DNA of 36,710 nucleotides from Bacteroidia bacterium (GTDB lineage Bacteria; Bacteroidota; Bacteroidia; Flavobacteriales_D; JAUILH01). Below the pieces are notes generated by a model that searched no databases, was not told the DNA's origin, and saw only the letters and a list, made by a program, of their open reading frames with translations. Below, piece after piece: positions 7,646 to 16,758 of this stretch. Both the position numbers and the translations under genes were made by a program. The stretch lies in contig JAUILH010000027.1 of NCBI GenBank assembly GCA_030433115.1, forward strand, positions 1 to 36,710. Direction: 5' to 3'. The first letter of the stretch is position 1, and every line of letters starts with the position of its first letter.

Positions 7646-8914
7646 ATGCTTGAGATTGCAAACATAAGAGAAGAGAGCACGGAAATAGTTGAAGCTTTAA
7701 AGAAAAGAAACTTTGACTATCGGGAGATTGTAGATGATTTAATCAAAACCGATGAGTCGAGAAGACAAACACAAGCGGAGCTCGATTCAAAACAGGCTGA
7801 GTTGAATACTTTGTCCAAGGAAATTGGTGAATTGTTTAAATCAGGCAAGCAAGCAGAAGCCAATGAAGCGAAGGCAAAAACGGCAGATCTTAAACAAGCA
7901 ACTCACGCTTTGAGAGAAGCGTTGACGGAACTTGAAAATAAACAACAAGAGTTATTGTATCAAGTGCCAAACAGGCCACATAGCTCTGTACCATTGGGTA
8001 AAACAGATCAAGACAATGAATTGGTCTATTCTAGTGGTGAGTTGCCAAATTTTGATGTAGCGGTTCCGCATTGGGAAATTACAGAGAAGTATGATTTGAT
8101 CAACTTTGAACTGGGCGTTAAAATTACAGGTGCTGGATTCCCTCTTTATAAAGGAAAAGGAGCCAGGCTGCAAAGAGCGCTGATCAATTTCTTTTTAGAT
8201 GAAGCGGACAATGCGGGGTATACCGAATACATTCCTCCTCATGTGGTCAATGAAGCTTCAGGTTTTGGAACAGGGCAATTACCTGACAAAGAAGGTCAGA
8301 TGTATCATGTTACGGAGGATAATTTGTATTTAATTCCCACAGCAGAGGTGCCTCTAACCAATATTTTCAGAGGAGATATGGTGAGCGCTTCAGATTTCCC
8401 AATCAAACTATGTGGTTATACACCTTGTTTCAGGCGAGAAGCCGGGTCTTATGGAAAGGATGTGAGAGGCTTGAATCGTCTGCACCAGTTTGACAAAGTG
8501 GAAATCGTTCAAATCCAACATCCGGACAAGTCTTATGAGACATTGGATGCCATGGTTGCCCATGTGAAAGGCATTTTAGAGAAACTAGAACTGCCTTTTA
8601 GAATTGTGCGTTTGTGTGGTGGCGATTTAGGCTTTGCAGCGGCACTAACTTTCGATTTTGAAGTATACAGTGGTGCCCAGGACAAATGGTTGGAGGTGAG
8701 TTCTGTGTCCAATTTTGAAACTTTCCAGGCCAATAGATTGAAGTTGAGATTCAAGGATTCTGATGGAAAAAACAAATTAGCGCATACGCTCAACGGCAGT
8801 GCTCTGGCGTTGCCAAGAATTATGGCAGCCCTATTGGAGAATAATCAGACCGAAAATGGCGTTAGAGTACCAGATGCATTGCAAAAATATACCGGATTTG
8901 ATATCATAAACTGA
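7646..8914 (+). CDS. serS: seryl-tRNA synthetase
   Basis: 422 residues, the usual length for bacterial SerRS. It joins serine to tRNA-Ser in the cytoplasm. Residues about 25-110 form the long antiparallel coiled coil that contacts the tRNA extra arm. The class II core follows: the serine-binding TAEVPLTN region, motif 2 in FRREAGSYGKDVRGLNRLHQ, and motif 3 in NGSALALPRIMAALLENNQ. The ATG at 7646 gives the standard MLEIANIREE start. The TGA stop overlaps the next ATG (TGATG), so translation of the following lipoprotein is probably coupled. Confidence 0.98.
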   Translation: MLEIANIREESTEIVEALKKRNFDYREIVDDLIKTDESRRQTQAELDSKQAELNTLSKEIGELFKSGKQAEANEAKAKTADLKQATHALREALTELENKQQELLYQVPNRPHSSVPLGKTDQDNELVYSSGELPNFDVAVPHWEITEKYDLINFELGVKITGAGFPLYKGKGARLQRALINFFLDEADNAGYTEYIPPHVVNEASGFGTGQLPDKEGQMYHVTEDNLYLIPTAEVPLTNIFRGDMVSASDFPIKLCGYTPCFRREAGSYGKDVRGLNRLHQFDKVEIVQIQHPDKSYETLDAMVAHVKGILEKLELPFRIVRLCGGDLGFAAALTFDFEVYSGAQDKWLEVSSVSNFETFQANRLKLRFKDSDGKNKLAHTLNGSALALPRIMAALLENNQTENGVRVPDALQKYTGFDIIN

Positions 8915-9471
8915 TGAAATACCTTATTTCCATACTGTTGATCGCTGTCTTAGGAGCTTGTTCTTCCGGTGAATCGGGTGCGGAAAAATATACCGATGAG
9001 ATCTCAAAAATTGATCAATACTCAAAGCAACTCAAAGTGGAGGTCGATCAGTTTATGGCACTGGATTCCAACAAAATCAAACAGATTCCAGCGGATTACG
9101 ACGAAATGAAGCGGGTCATGACAAGTTACTATACCCCTGATACAATTGAACCGCATATTGCCAATCGAATCAATTTGTTCAAAAGCTTGAAGGATATGAA
9201 GCACTATGCGGTCAATAAAAAGCGGTTTATGAATGCCGCAGATCTTACTTTCGAGCAATTGAACAATTTAAAGCTGGATTTGGAAAACAATAGTCTGGAT
9301 GAAAAAATTGACTTGAAAGAAGCCATGGCTCTAGAGTCTAAAGGAGCAGAAGAGATCATTGGAGTTCTTAATTCGTATACTGAACTGCTAACAAAGAATC
9401 TGGCTTTATACGATAGCCTGAACCCTCAGGTGCAAAATATCGTAGACAGTTTGAGAAGTCTTCATGAATAG
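8914..9471 (+). CDS. putative lipoprotein of unknown function
   Basis: 185 residues. The N-terminus MKYLISILLIAVLGACSSGE has a lipobox (LGAC) with the lipidated cysteine at residue 16, so the mature protein is membrane-attached. The rest is mostly helical and charged, with no known motif. It overlaps serS by 1 nt and the next gene by 8 nt, so it belongs to a serS-lipoprotein-TPR unit. I do not recognise a family. Confidence 0.82.
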   Translation: MKYLISILLIAVLGACSSGESGAEKYTDEISKIDQYSKQLKVEVDQFMALDSNKIKQIPADYDEMKRVMTSYYTPDTIEPHIANRINLFKSLKDMKHYAVNKKRFMNAADLTFEQLNNLKLDLENNSLDEKIDLKEAMALESKGAEEIIGVLNSYTELLTKNLALYDSLNPQVQNIVDSLRSLHE

Positions 9472-11509
9472 ATTAATTACAATACTCGCATTGTTTGCGG
9501 CCATGTTCATCAGTGTGCCCTCAAATTTGGTGGCTCAACCCAATGATCAACGCCTGGCAAAGCACTATTTCGATAGTGGTGAGTATGAAAAGGCTTTGCT
9601 CTACTATCAAAAGTTCTACAATCAACAGGCATCTGATTACAACTATAAATACCTGCTCAAAACCTTAAATGCTCTGGAAAGATATAAGGAAAGTGAGAAA
9701 CTCATTAAGAAGCAAAAGAAGCGCGCACCCGGCAAACAATCTTATCAATTGGATTTGGCAAATGTTTTGGAACTTACCGGTGAGCAGGAGAAGGCAAATG
9801 GTATTTATGCTAAATTGATTAAAGAGGTGCCGCTCAATTATAGAAGCATTTTGGAATTGGGAGAGGCTTTTAGAGAGAAAGATATGCTCACCATGGCATT
9901 GGAAGTCTACGAGAAAGGAAAGAAAGAAGTGAAATCATATCCTTTTGGTTTCAAAACTGCAGAACTTCATGGGAAACTCGGTGACAATCAAGCCATGTTG
10001 GAGGACTATATAGATGTGGTGGTAGATTATAATAACTACGTTCCTAGCGTGCAATCAGCCCTGTCCAGAACTCTGGATTTTGAAGACCCCAAAAATCCTA
10101 AAACAGATCAGTTGAGAATCACTTTGCTCAAGAGAATGCAGTCTGATCCGGATGAACTCACTTACAACGAGATGTTGATCTGGTATTTTCTACAGATCAA
10201 AGATTTTAACGGGGCTATGATTCAGGCGAAGGCAATGGACAGAAGACTTAAGAATAGCAATGGTGAAGATGTCATGCAATTAAGTCGTGTGTGCCGGGCC
10301 AATAGAGAATACGATATTGCCATTAAAGGGTATCAATATGTGATTGATAGATATCCGGATGGCTACCACTACAACAATGCACGCCTGGAGTCTATGACGG
10401 CTTTGAACGATAAAATCACAAATTCTAAATACAGCGATGAAGATTTGAAGTTATTGGAGTCGAAATTCGAAGAAATATTGTCTCCCACAGAAATGGGAAA
10501 GACCAGCGTGACGGTTCCAATGATGAGAAATCTGGCACATCTGGAAGCATTTTACCTTCAAAACAGACCTAAAGCAATTTCCTTATTAAAAGAGGCACTG
10601 GCGGTTCCAAGAATTTCATACAAAGAACGGGGGTTGTGCAAAATGGAGCTCGGAGATGTATACGTGATGCAAGGACGTGTCTGGGACGCATCTATTCAAT
10701 ATTTGCAAGTAGAAAAAGAGTTCAAAGAGGATATTTTGGGTCATGAAGCCAAATTTAGAAACTCCAAAATCCATTATTATACTGGTAATTTTGACTATGC
10801 CCAGGCTCAATTGGATGTGCTTAAAGCCTCAACCTCAAAACTGATTAGCAATGATGCCATGCAACTGTCATTGCTAATTACCGACAATGTAGGTCTGGAC
10901 ACCACACTAAGACCCATGATGCTGTTCGCCCAGGCGGATTTGTATATCTTTCAAAACAGACAAGAAGAAGCGCTTGCCTGTTTGGATTCAATTACAAACA
11001 TCTATGGCGGAAGTCACGCTTTAAGCGATGAAATCCTCTTCAAGAAACACGAGATTGCCAAAAAGAATCGAGATTGGAATGAGTCGATATCGCATTTGTC
11101 AAAGCTTCTGGACAATTATGCAGAGGATATTTTGGGAGATGATGCACTGTTCGAGATGGCTCAAATTTGTCAGTATCAACTCAAGGACTACGACAAGGCT
11201 AAACAATATTACAAAACCATTATTTTCGACTATCCGGGAAGTTTTTACACAGCAGAATCAAGAAAGCAATTCAGAGAGTTGGGAGGTGGAGCAGACTCGG
11301 AAGACATTAAGATCATCGGCATCAATAAGGATCAAATTGAGATGAACGACAAGACCTATGATGAGTTGCTGCAAGAGTGGCCAAAAGACCCTTCAGCGGA
11401 TTTACTCTCTCAAAAAAACATGACCATTGAAGAGTATCGCAGAATTCGCAAAGAGCTTCTCATGCAAGCTGATGAGGAACGCTACCAAAAGGAAGAAACA
11501 CCTAATTAG
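9464..11509 (+). CDS. secreted tetratricopeptide repeat (TPR) protein
   Basis: 681 residues with a signal peptide ending around NLVAQ (residue 25). TPR-like helix pairs run through most of the protein, for example LAKHYFDSGEYEKALLYYQKF near the start, IAIKGYQYVIDRYPDGYHY in the middle, and FEMAQICQYQLKDYDKAKQYY near residue 570, the last resembling YbgF/BamD-type repeats. The C-terminal 70 residues are charged. TPR proteins are scaffolds; in this setting it probably acts in the periplasm or at the outer membrane, perhaps together with the lipoprotein translated just before it. The partner is unknown. Confidence 0.87.
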   Translation: MNRLITILALFAAMFISVPSNLVAQPNDQRLAKHYFDSGEYEKALLYYQKFYNQQASDYNYKYLLKTLNALERYKESEKLIKKQKKRAPGKQSYQLDLANVLELTGEQEKANGIYAKLIKEVPLNYRSILELGEAFREKDMLTMALEVYEKGKKEVKSYPFGFKTAELHGKLGDNQAMLEDYIDVVVDYNNYVPSVQSALSRTLDFEDPKNPKTDQLRITLLKRMQSDPDELTYNEMLIWYFLQIKDFNGAMIQAKAMDRRLKNSNGEDVMQLSRVCRANREYDIAIKGYQYVIDRYPDGYHYNNARLESMTALNDKITNSKYSDEDLKLLESKFEEILSPTEMGKTSVTVPMMRNLAHLEAFYLQNRPKAISLLKEALAVPRISYKERGLCKMELGDVYVMQGRVWDASIQYLQVEKEFKEDILGHEAKFRNSKIHYYTGNFDYAQAQLDVLKASTSKLISNDAMQLSLLITDNVGLDTTLRPMMLFAQADLYIFQNRQEEALACLDSITNIYGGSHALSDEILFKKHEIAKKNRDWNESISHLSKLLDNYAEDILGDDALFEMAQICQYQLKDYDKAKQYYKTIIFDYPGSFYTAESRKQFRELGGGADSEDIKIIGINKDQIEMNDKTYDELLQEWPKDPSADLLSQKNMTIEEYRRIRKELLMQADEERYQKEETPN

Positions 11510-11563
11510 GATTTTTTTCTCGGCAGTACACGATTTCTCCCGTTCGATTACTTTCTTTGTAGT

Positions 11564-12793
11564 ATGGAGTCAACCAACAAGCGAAAAATCTTCAACGACC
11601 CGGTTTACGGATTCATTTCAATCAATTATGACAGCATTCTGGACTTGATTGATCATCCCTACTTTCAGAGATTGAGAAGAATTAAACAGTTGGGGTTGAC
11701 TTCTTTGGTGTACCCGGGAGCATTGCATACCAGATTTCATCACGCACTTGGCGCCATGCATTTAACCTCTAAGGCTATCAATGTTTTGCGCTCCAAAGGA
11801 CATGAAATCACAGACCATGAAGCGGAGAGTGTCTCTATGGCAATTTTGCTGCACGACATTGGTCACGGTCCATTTTCACACGCATTGGAACACACCATTG
11901 TGGATGGCATAAAACATGAGGAGATTTCAACTTTGTTCATGCAAAAATTGAATCAGGAGTTCGATGGTAAGTTAAGCACGGCAATAGAGATTTTTAATAA
12001 CCAATACCACAAAACGTTTTTGCATCAATTGGTAAGTAGCCAGTTGGACATGGATAGGTTAGATTACTTGAAAAGAGACAGTTTTTACACCGGTGTGCAC
12101 GAGGGAGAGGTGGGCTCAGATAGGATCATCAAAATGCTAAATGTCCATGACGGTCAGTTGGTGGTGGATGAAAAAGCCATTTACTCAATAGAAAACTTCT
12201 TAATGGCAAGAAGGTTCATGTATTGGCAGGTTTATTTGCATAAAACAGTAGTCTCTGCAGAATTTATGATTGTGCAGGTCCTCAAAAGAGCTAAGGAACT
12301 GGCATTGGAAAAAGGAGATATTGAGTGTTCGGATGATCTGAAAAAGTTCTTGTATGGACAAATTTCGGGTAACGACTTAAAAACCAATCCTGAAGCTCTG
12401 GAAACCTTTGCCAGGTTGGACGATTTTGATGTGACCAGTGCCATCAAACAATGGTGCAATTATGACGATACCATCCTGTCAAATTTGTGCAAGATGATTT
12501 TGAATCGAGAGCTGTTCAAAATCAAGTTGTATAAAGAGCCGGTTCCCGAAGAAGTGCTCAAACAAATCAAACATACCGTCTCAAAAAAATACCAGGTCTC
12601 AGAAACGCTAACCGATAATTTAGTCATTACCGGACAACTAGTCAATAACGCCTATGATCCTAAGAAGGATAATATTCAGTTATTATTTAAATATGGAGGC
12701 ACCTTGGAATTGGCGGAAGCATCTGATAATCTGAATATTACAGCTTTATCAAAGCCCGTTGTCAAATATTTTGTTTGTCACGCCAGAATTTAG
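11564..12793 (+). CDS. HD-domain phosphohydrolase (dNTPase/SAMHD1-like)
   Basis: 409 residues. The HD metal site is clear: His59/His60 in HTRFHHALG, the His97-Asp98 pair in LLHDIGHGPFSHALEH with nearby His101 and His106, and a later Asp in DMDRLDYLKRDSFYTG. This layout is that of the deoxynucleoside triphosphate triphosphohydrolase/SAMHD1-like group, though the substrate in Bacteroidota is not established. A member of this family commonly sits upstream of lpxD in Bacteroidota. The gap to lpxD is 130 nt and contains a promoter-like element, so it need not share a transcript with the lipid A genes. A TTTCTTTG ending 4 nt before the ATG is one mismatch from a -7 element. Confidence 0.92.
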   Translation: MESTNKRKIFNDPVYGFISINYDSILDLIDHPYFQRLRRIKQLGLTSLVYPGALHTRFHHALGAMHLTSKAINVLRSKGHEITDHEAESVSMAILLHDIGHGPFSHALEHTIVDGIKHEEISTLFMQKLNQEFDGKLSTAIEIFNNQYHKTFLHQLVSSQLDMDRLDYLKRDSFYTGVHEGEVGSDRIIKMLNVHDGQLVVDEKAIYSIENFLMARRFMYWQVYLHKTVVSAEFMIVQVLKRAKELALEKGDIECSDDLKKFLYGQISGNDLKTNPEALETFARLDDFDVTSAIKQWCNYDDTILSNLCKMILNRELFKIKLYKEPVPEEVLKQIKHTVSKKYQVSETLTDNLVITGQLVNNAYDPKKDNIQLLFKYGGTLELAEASDNLNITALSKPVVKYFVCHARI

Positions 12794-12908
12794 TCTGCAA
12801 CCTATTCCCACTTTATTGCATCATCCATAAAATGGATGCCGCTTTAATTATTAAAAGTGAAGCTTTAAAAAACCTTCGAAAGTATGTAGTTGGGCGCATG
12901 ATGTTTTA

Positions 12909-12916
12909 TATTTTTG
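12909..12916 (+). promoter_or_regulatory. perfect -7 element (TATTTTTG) close to the lpxD start
   Basis: It matches TAnnTTTG exactly and ends 7 nt before the lpxD ATG at 12924. A TTG lies at 12890-12892, 16 nt upstream, just short of the usual 17-23 nt. It predicts a very short mRNA leader for the lipid A operon. Confidence 0.45.
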
Positions 12917-12923
12917 ACGCCGA

Positions 12924-13976
12924 ATGGAATTTACAGCCCAGCAAATAGCAGACATGCTGCACGGAAAAATCGAAGGAAACCCTGAGGTTAAAATCAGCAA
13001 TGTCTCTAAAATTGAGGAAGGTAAGCCGGGGACTTTGTCCTTTCTAGCTAACCCAAAGTACAACGAATTTATTTATTCTACCGGAGCTTCAGCGGTGATT
13101 ATCAACAATACTTTTGTTGCGGAACAATCCATTCCAGAATCATGTACCCTAATCAGGGTGGAAAATGCCTATGAGTGTTTCGCTAAGCTACTGGATCTGT
13201 ACAATAGCCTTAAATACGACAAGAAAGGGATTGATGCCAAAGCTTATGTGAGCGATACGGCAAGTTTAGGTGATGACTGTTACGTTGGTGCGAATGCGCA
13301 CATTGGTGACCACAGCAAAATTGGAAACAACGTCAAGATTTTTCCGAATGTTTTCGTTGGCGACAATGTGGTGATCGGCGACAATACCATCTTGCAGGCA
13401 GGTGTTAGAGTCATGTCAGAATGTGTTATTGGAGCCTCCTGTACACTTCAGCCAGGTTCTATCATAGGAGGAGATGGATTCGGTTTTGCGCCAAATGCAG
13501 AAAACAACTACAACAAAGTGCCTCAAATAGGCAATGTGATCTTAGAAGATCATGTGGAAATAGGTGCCAATACCACCATAGATAGAGCCACGCTTGGATC
13601 AACCATCATCAGGAAAGGCGTGAAGCTGGATAACCTGATTCAAATCGCTCATAATGTTGAAATCGGAGAAAACACAGTGATTGCAGCGCAAACCGGAGTT
13701 GCCGGTTCAACCAAAATTGGGAAAAACTGCATGATTGGTGGTCAGGTTGGAATTATCGGGCACTTAAAAATTGCTGACGGTGTAAAGATTGCAGCACAAT
13801 CGGGCATTGGACAAGATATTACAGATGATGATATGATCGTTCAAGGATCTCCGGCATTCTACATTGGAGATTACAAAAGATCTTACGTTGGATTTAGGAA
13901 CCTTCCCAAAATTCAGTCAAGACTGAACGAGATAGAAAAAGAACTTAAAGAACTAAATAAATACAGGAATGAGTGA
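12924..13976 (+). CDS. lpxD: UDP-3-O-(3-hydroxyacyl)glucosamine N-acyltransferase
   Basis: 350 residues, normal for LpxD. It transfers a 3-hydroxyacyl chain from acyl-ACP to the 2-amino group of UDP-3-O-acylglucosamine, the third step of lipid A synthesis, in the cytoplasm. The N-terminal domain (about 1-100) is the uridine-binding UDP domain, with AQQIADMLHGKIEGNPEVKI and TLSFLANPKY. Residues about 105-320 are left-handed beta-helix hexapeptide repeats (IGDHSKIGNNVKI and many more). The catalytic histidine is His243 in DNLIQIAHNVEIG. It overlaps lpxC by 8 nt. A second LpxD-like gene lies at 16758-17690; this copy has the closer match to classical LpxD and the usual position in the operon. 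Confidence 0.97.
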   Translation: MEFTAQQIADMLHGKIEGNPEVKISNVSKIEEGKPGTLSFLANPKYNEFIYSTGASAVIINNTFVAEQSIPESCTLIRVENAYECFAKLLDLYNSLKYDKKGIDAKAYVSDTASLGDDCYVGANAHIGDHSKIGNNVKIFPNVFVGDNVVIGDNTILQAGVRVMSECVIGASCTLQPGSIIGGDGFGFAPNAENNYNKVPQIGNVILEDHVEIGANTTIDRATLGSTIIRKGVKLDNLIQIAHNVEIGENTVIAAQTGVAGSTKIGKNCMIGGQVGIIGHLKIADGVKIAAQSGIGQDITDDDMIVQGSPAFYIGDYKRSYVGFRNLPKIQSRLNEIEKELKELNKYRNE

Positions 13977-15361
13977 AAAACAGCACACACTGAAGAGTGA
14001 GATAGCACTTTCAGGTGTTGGATTGCATACTGGAGAAAAGGTCAATATCCATCTAAAGCCTGCACCGGATAACCACGGTTACAAATTCAAGAGACTTGAT
14101 TTAGACGGACAACCTGTGATTAAGGCAGACGCCGATTTGGTAGTGTCAACCGATCGTGGAAAAGAACGGAACCAGAATTTATACAACCGAGCACGTTTTG
14201 GCTGCCTTGTATGGTATGCAAGTTGATAACTGTTTGATAGAATTAGATGGACCCGAAATTCCAATTATGGACGGAAGTTCTTTACCTTTTGTGAAGGCAA
14301 TTGAGTCCGTTGGGGTTGAAGAACAAGCATCTGAGAGAGAGTATTTTGTTTTTGAAGAGAATCTACCGTGGGAGGACCTAAGTAAAGGCATTGAAATGTT
14401 GGCCGTTCCGGCTGACGATTTTAGGTTGACTGTAATGGTTGATTACAAATCTCCTGTTTTAGGGACTCAGCATGCTACCATGTACAACATCAACGAATTC
14501 AAGGAGGACATTGCAAGTTGCAGAACCTTTGTATTCTTAAAAGAGTTGGAATTCCTGGCGAAAAATGATCTGATTAAAGGCGGAGACCTGGATAACGCCA
14601 TCGTTTTGGTTGAAAGACCTAACGTGTCTCAGGAAGAATTGGACAGACTGGCAAAACTGCTGGGTAAAGAAGATTTAAAAGTAAATGTAGAGGGTATCGG
14701 GGTACTGAATAGCAGCAAACTTCAATACCAAAATGAACCTGCACGTCATAAATTGCTAGACATTATTGGTGATTTGGCTTTGGTCGGAAAACCAATTAAA
14801 GGTCACATTTTGGCAGCTCGACCCGGTCATTCAGGGAACATATCTTTTGCAAAAATCATCAAGGGTATCATCAAACAACAAAAAAAGGCCGGAAAGAAAT
14901 TCGACCTGTCAAAACCGCCCTTGTACGACATCAACGCCATTTCAAAAATGTTGCCTCACAGGTACCCATTCTTATTGGTAGACAAGGTGATGGATTTGGA
15001 TGAAAAGGGCATTGTTGGTGTGAAAAATGTAACCTTGAATGAACCTTTTTTCCAGGGACACTTTCCTGATAACCCGGTGATGCCAGGCGTATTGCAAATT
15101 GAAGCGATGGCGCAATGTGGCGGAATTTTCGCCTTATCGTCAGTGGAAGATCCGGAGAACTATTCGACCTACTTTCTTAAAATCACGGATGTTAAATTCA
15201 AGCAAAAAGTGATGCCTGGAGATACAGTAGTTATGGAACTCAAATTGTTGACCCCAATCAGAAGAGGGATCGTACACATGTCGGGAACGTGCTACGTGAA
15301 CGGACAAGTAGTGTCTGAAGCCGAAATGATGGCTCAGGTTGTAAAAGAACGCGGACTTTAA
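13969..15361 (+). CDS. lpxC/fabZ: LpxC-FabZ fusion: UDP-3-O-acyl-N-acetylglucosamine deacetylase / 3-hydroxyacyl-ACP dehydratase (frameshifted as sequenced)
   Basis: The two halves are in different frames. LpxC starts at 13969 (MSEKQHTLKSEIALSGVGLHTGEKV) and runs in frame to DRG at about 14160, then would stop at 14226; the other frame takes over near 14156 with EKNGTRIYTTEHVLAALYGM and runs to the TAA at 15361. LpxC removes the acetyl group in the committed step of lipid A synthesis; its zinc ligands are visible as His in TTEH and His/Asp in RHKLLDIIGD (14747-14761). The FabZ half begins near 14900, with HRYPFLLVDKV and GHFPDNPVMPGVLQIEAMAQ carrying the catalytic His and Glu. The fusion is characteristic of Bacteroidota. 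LpxC is normally essential, so the frame break is suspicious. It overlaps lpxD by 8 nt and lpxA by 1 nt. Confidence 0.93.
14151..14165 (+). other. frame break in lpxC
   Basis: The reading frame changes here. In homologues the segment is expected to read about STDRGTTLEKNG; this sequence encodes STDR and then EKNG in another frame with only one base between. Loss of 11 bases fits exactly: 1393 + 11 = 1404 nt, or 467 residues plus stop, a normal length for the fusion. Confidence 0.8.
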
Positions 15362-16134
15362 TGGATTTGCCAAGAAATATACATCCGGATGCCAAAATTG
15401 GCAAAGGAACTGTGGTGGAACCTTTCGCTACCATTCAAGGAGATGTGATCATTGGAGACAATTGTTGGATTGGTCCAAATGCAGTGATCATGGACGGTTC
15501 CAGAATTGGCAACAATTGCGAGATTTTCCCCAATGCCGTAATTGGAGCAGTATCTCAGGATTTAAAATATAATGGAGAATATACCACAGTAGAAATCGGT
15601 AACAATACCACCATTCGAGAAGGCGCTTCCATTCACAGAGGCACTGCAGACCGAATGAAAACGGCGGTTGGCGACAATTGTTTGTTAATGGGATACGTGC
15701 ACATTGCGCACGATTGTATTATCGGAGATAACGTGGTCATTGCTAATTTTACCGGATTGGCTGGTCATTGCACCGTTGAAGATTGGTGCATCATCGAAGG
15801 ACAGGTGGGTATTCAGCAATTTGTGACCATTGGAACCCACTCTTTTATTGCAGGACGTTGTGGGGTTAGAAAAAATGTTCCACCATACGTTAAAGCAGCC
15901 AGAGAACCATTGTCTTATGTAGGGGTCAATACCATCGGACTAAGAAGAAGAGGCTTTACAGACGAACAGATCATGAATATAGAAGACATCTATCGGGTCA
16001 TCTACGTTCAAAATAGCAACATGAGTGCAGCCCTGAAAATCGCGGATCTTGAATTACCGGCCTCTCTGGAAAAAGACTACATCTTAAATTTCATAAAAGC
16101 ATCAACCAAAGGAATTATGCGTGGAATTTCCTAG
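15361..16134 (+). CDS. lpxA: UDP-N-acetylglucosamine O-acyltransferase
   Basis: 257 residues, standard for LpxA. It adds a 3-hydroxyacyl chain from ACP to UDP-GlcNAc, the first step of lipid A synthesis. Residues about 1-185 are beta-helix hexapeptide repeats (IHPDAKIGKGTVV onward). The catalytic His117 lies in YVHIAHDC, matching His125 of E. coli. RGTADRMKTAVGDN and the C-terminal helical region (RRRGFTDEQIMNIEDIYRVIY) are typical of LpxA rather than LpxD. Its ATG overlaps the lpxC/fabZ stop (TAATG). It is followed after 60 nt by efp, which may have its own weak promoter. Confidence 0.97.
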   Translation: MDLPRNIHPDAKIGKGTVVEPFATIQGDVIIGDNCWIGPNAVIMDGSRIGNNCEIFPNAVIGAVSQDLKYNGEYTTVEIGNNTTIREGASIHRGTADRMKTAVGDNCLLMGYVHIAHDCIIGDNVVIANFTGLAGHCTVEDWCIIEGQVGIQQFVTIGTHSFIAGRCGVRKNVPPYVKAAREPLSYVGVNTIGLRRRGFTDEQIMNIEDIYRVIYVQNSNMSAALKIADLELPASLEKDYILNFIKASTKGIMRGIS

Positions 16135-16194
16135 AATTCAATCACGGTCTACAATATCCTTTTATCTTTATCATTATTGAATAAACTTTAAATT

Positions 16195-16758
16195 ATGGCA
16201 AATACTTCAGATATCAGAAACGGCTTATGTCTTAACTTCAACGGCAAATTGGTAACCATTGTTGAATTTCTGCACGTTAAACCAGGAAAAGGACCTGCCT
16301 TCGTAAGAACGAAACTGAAAAATATTGAAACCGGTAAGGTGGTTGACCATACGTTCTCTGCCGGACATAAAATTGATGTTGTAAGAATTGAAACCAGAGA
16401 TTATCAATACCTGTATCCTGAAGGAGATGGCTATCATTTCATGAATACGGAGACCTACGAGCAAATCATGATTGAAGCGAACAAGATCGACAATGATAAG
16501 TTTTTGAAAGAAGGAGATATTTGTAAAATCGTGTTTCATGCTGAAGAAGAAATGCCATTGACAGTAGAATTGCCACAGTACATTGAAGCAGAAGTAACTT
16601 ACACTGAGCCTGGAATTAAAGGAGATACAGCCACAAACACCATGAAGCCAGCTACCATCGACACAGGTGCGGAGGTAAGAGTGCCATTGTTTATCAATAC
16701 TGGTGACAGAATTAAGGTGGACACTAAAAAAGGTGAATATTCCGAACGCGCCAAGTAG
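16195..16758 (+). CDS. efp: translation elongation factor P
   Basis: 187 residues, the standard EF-P length. EF-P enters stalled ribosomes between the P and E sites and rescues synthesis at polyproline stretches. The KOW-like N-domain carries the tip loop KPGKGPAFV with Lys32 at the tip position (Lys34 in E. coli), so it belongs to the lysine-tip class; no modification enzyme gene is seen in this window. The S1-like C-terminal region ends in [20 protein letters not shown]. Its TAG stop overlaps the GTG start of the next gene. efp inside a lipid A cluster is a known Bacteroidota arrangement. A TATCTTTA at 16163-16170 is one mismatch from a -7 element. Confidence 0.97.
   Translation: MANTSDIRNGLCLNFNGKLVTIVEFLHVKPGKGPAFVRTKLKNIETGKVVDHTFSAGHKIDVVRIETRDYQYLYPEGDGYHFMNTETYEQIMIEANKIDNDKFLKEGDICKIVFHAEEEMPLTVELPQYIEAEVTYTEPGIKGDTATNTMKPATIDTGAEVRVPLFINTGDRIKVDTKKGEYSERAK

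Noticed and set aside
12822..12838. Hairpin CATCCAT/ATGGATG after the HD gene
   Set aside because: Only 7 bp with a 3-nt loop and no T-run; too weak to call a terminator, though it could slow or end transcription before lpxD.
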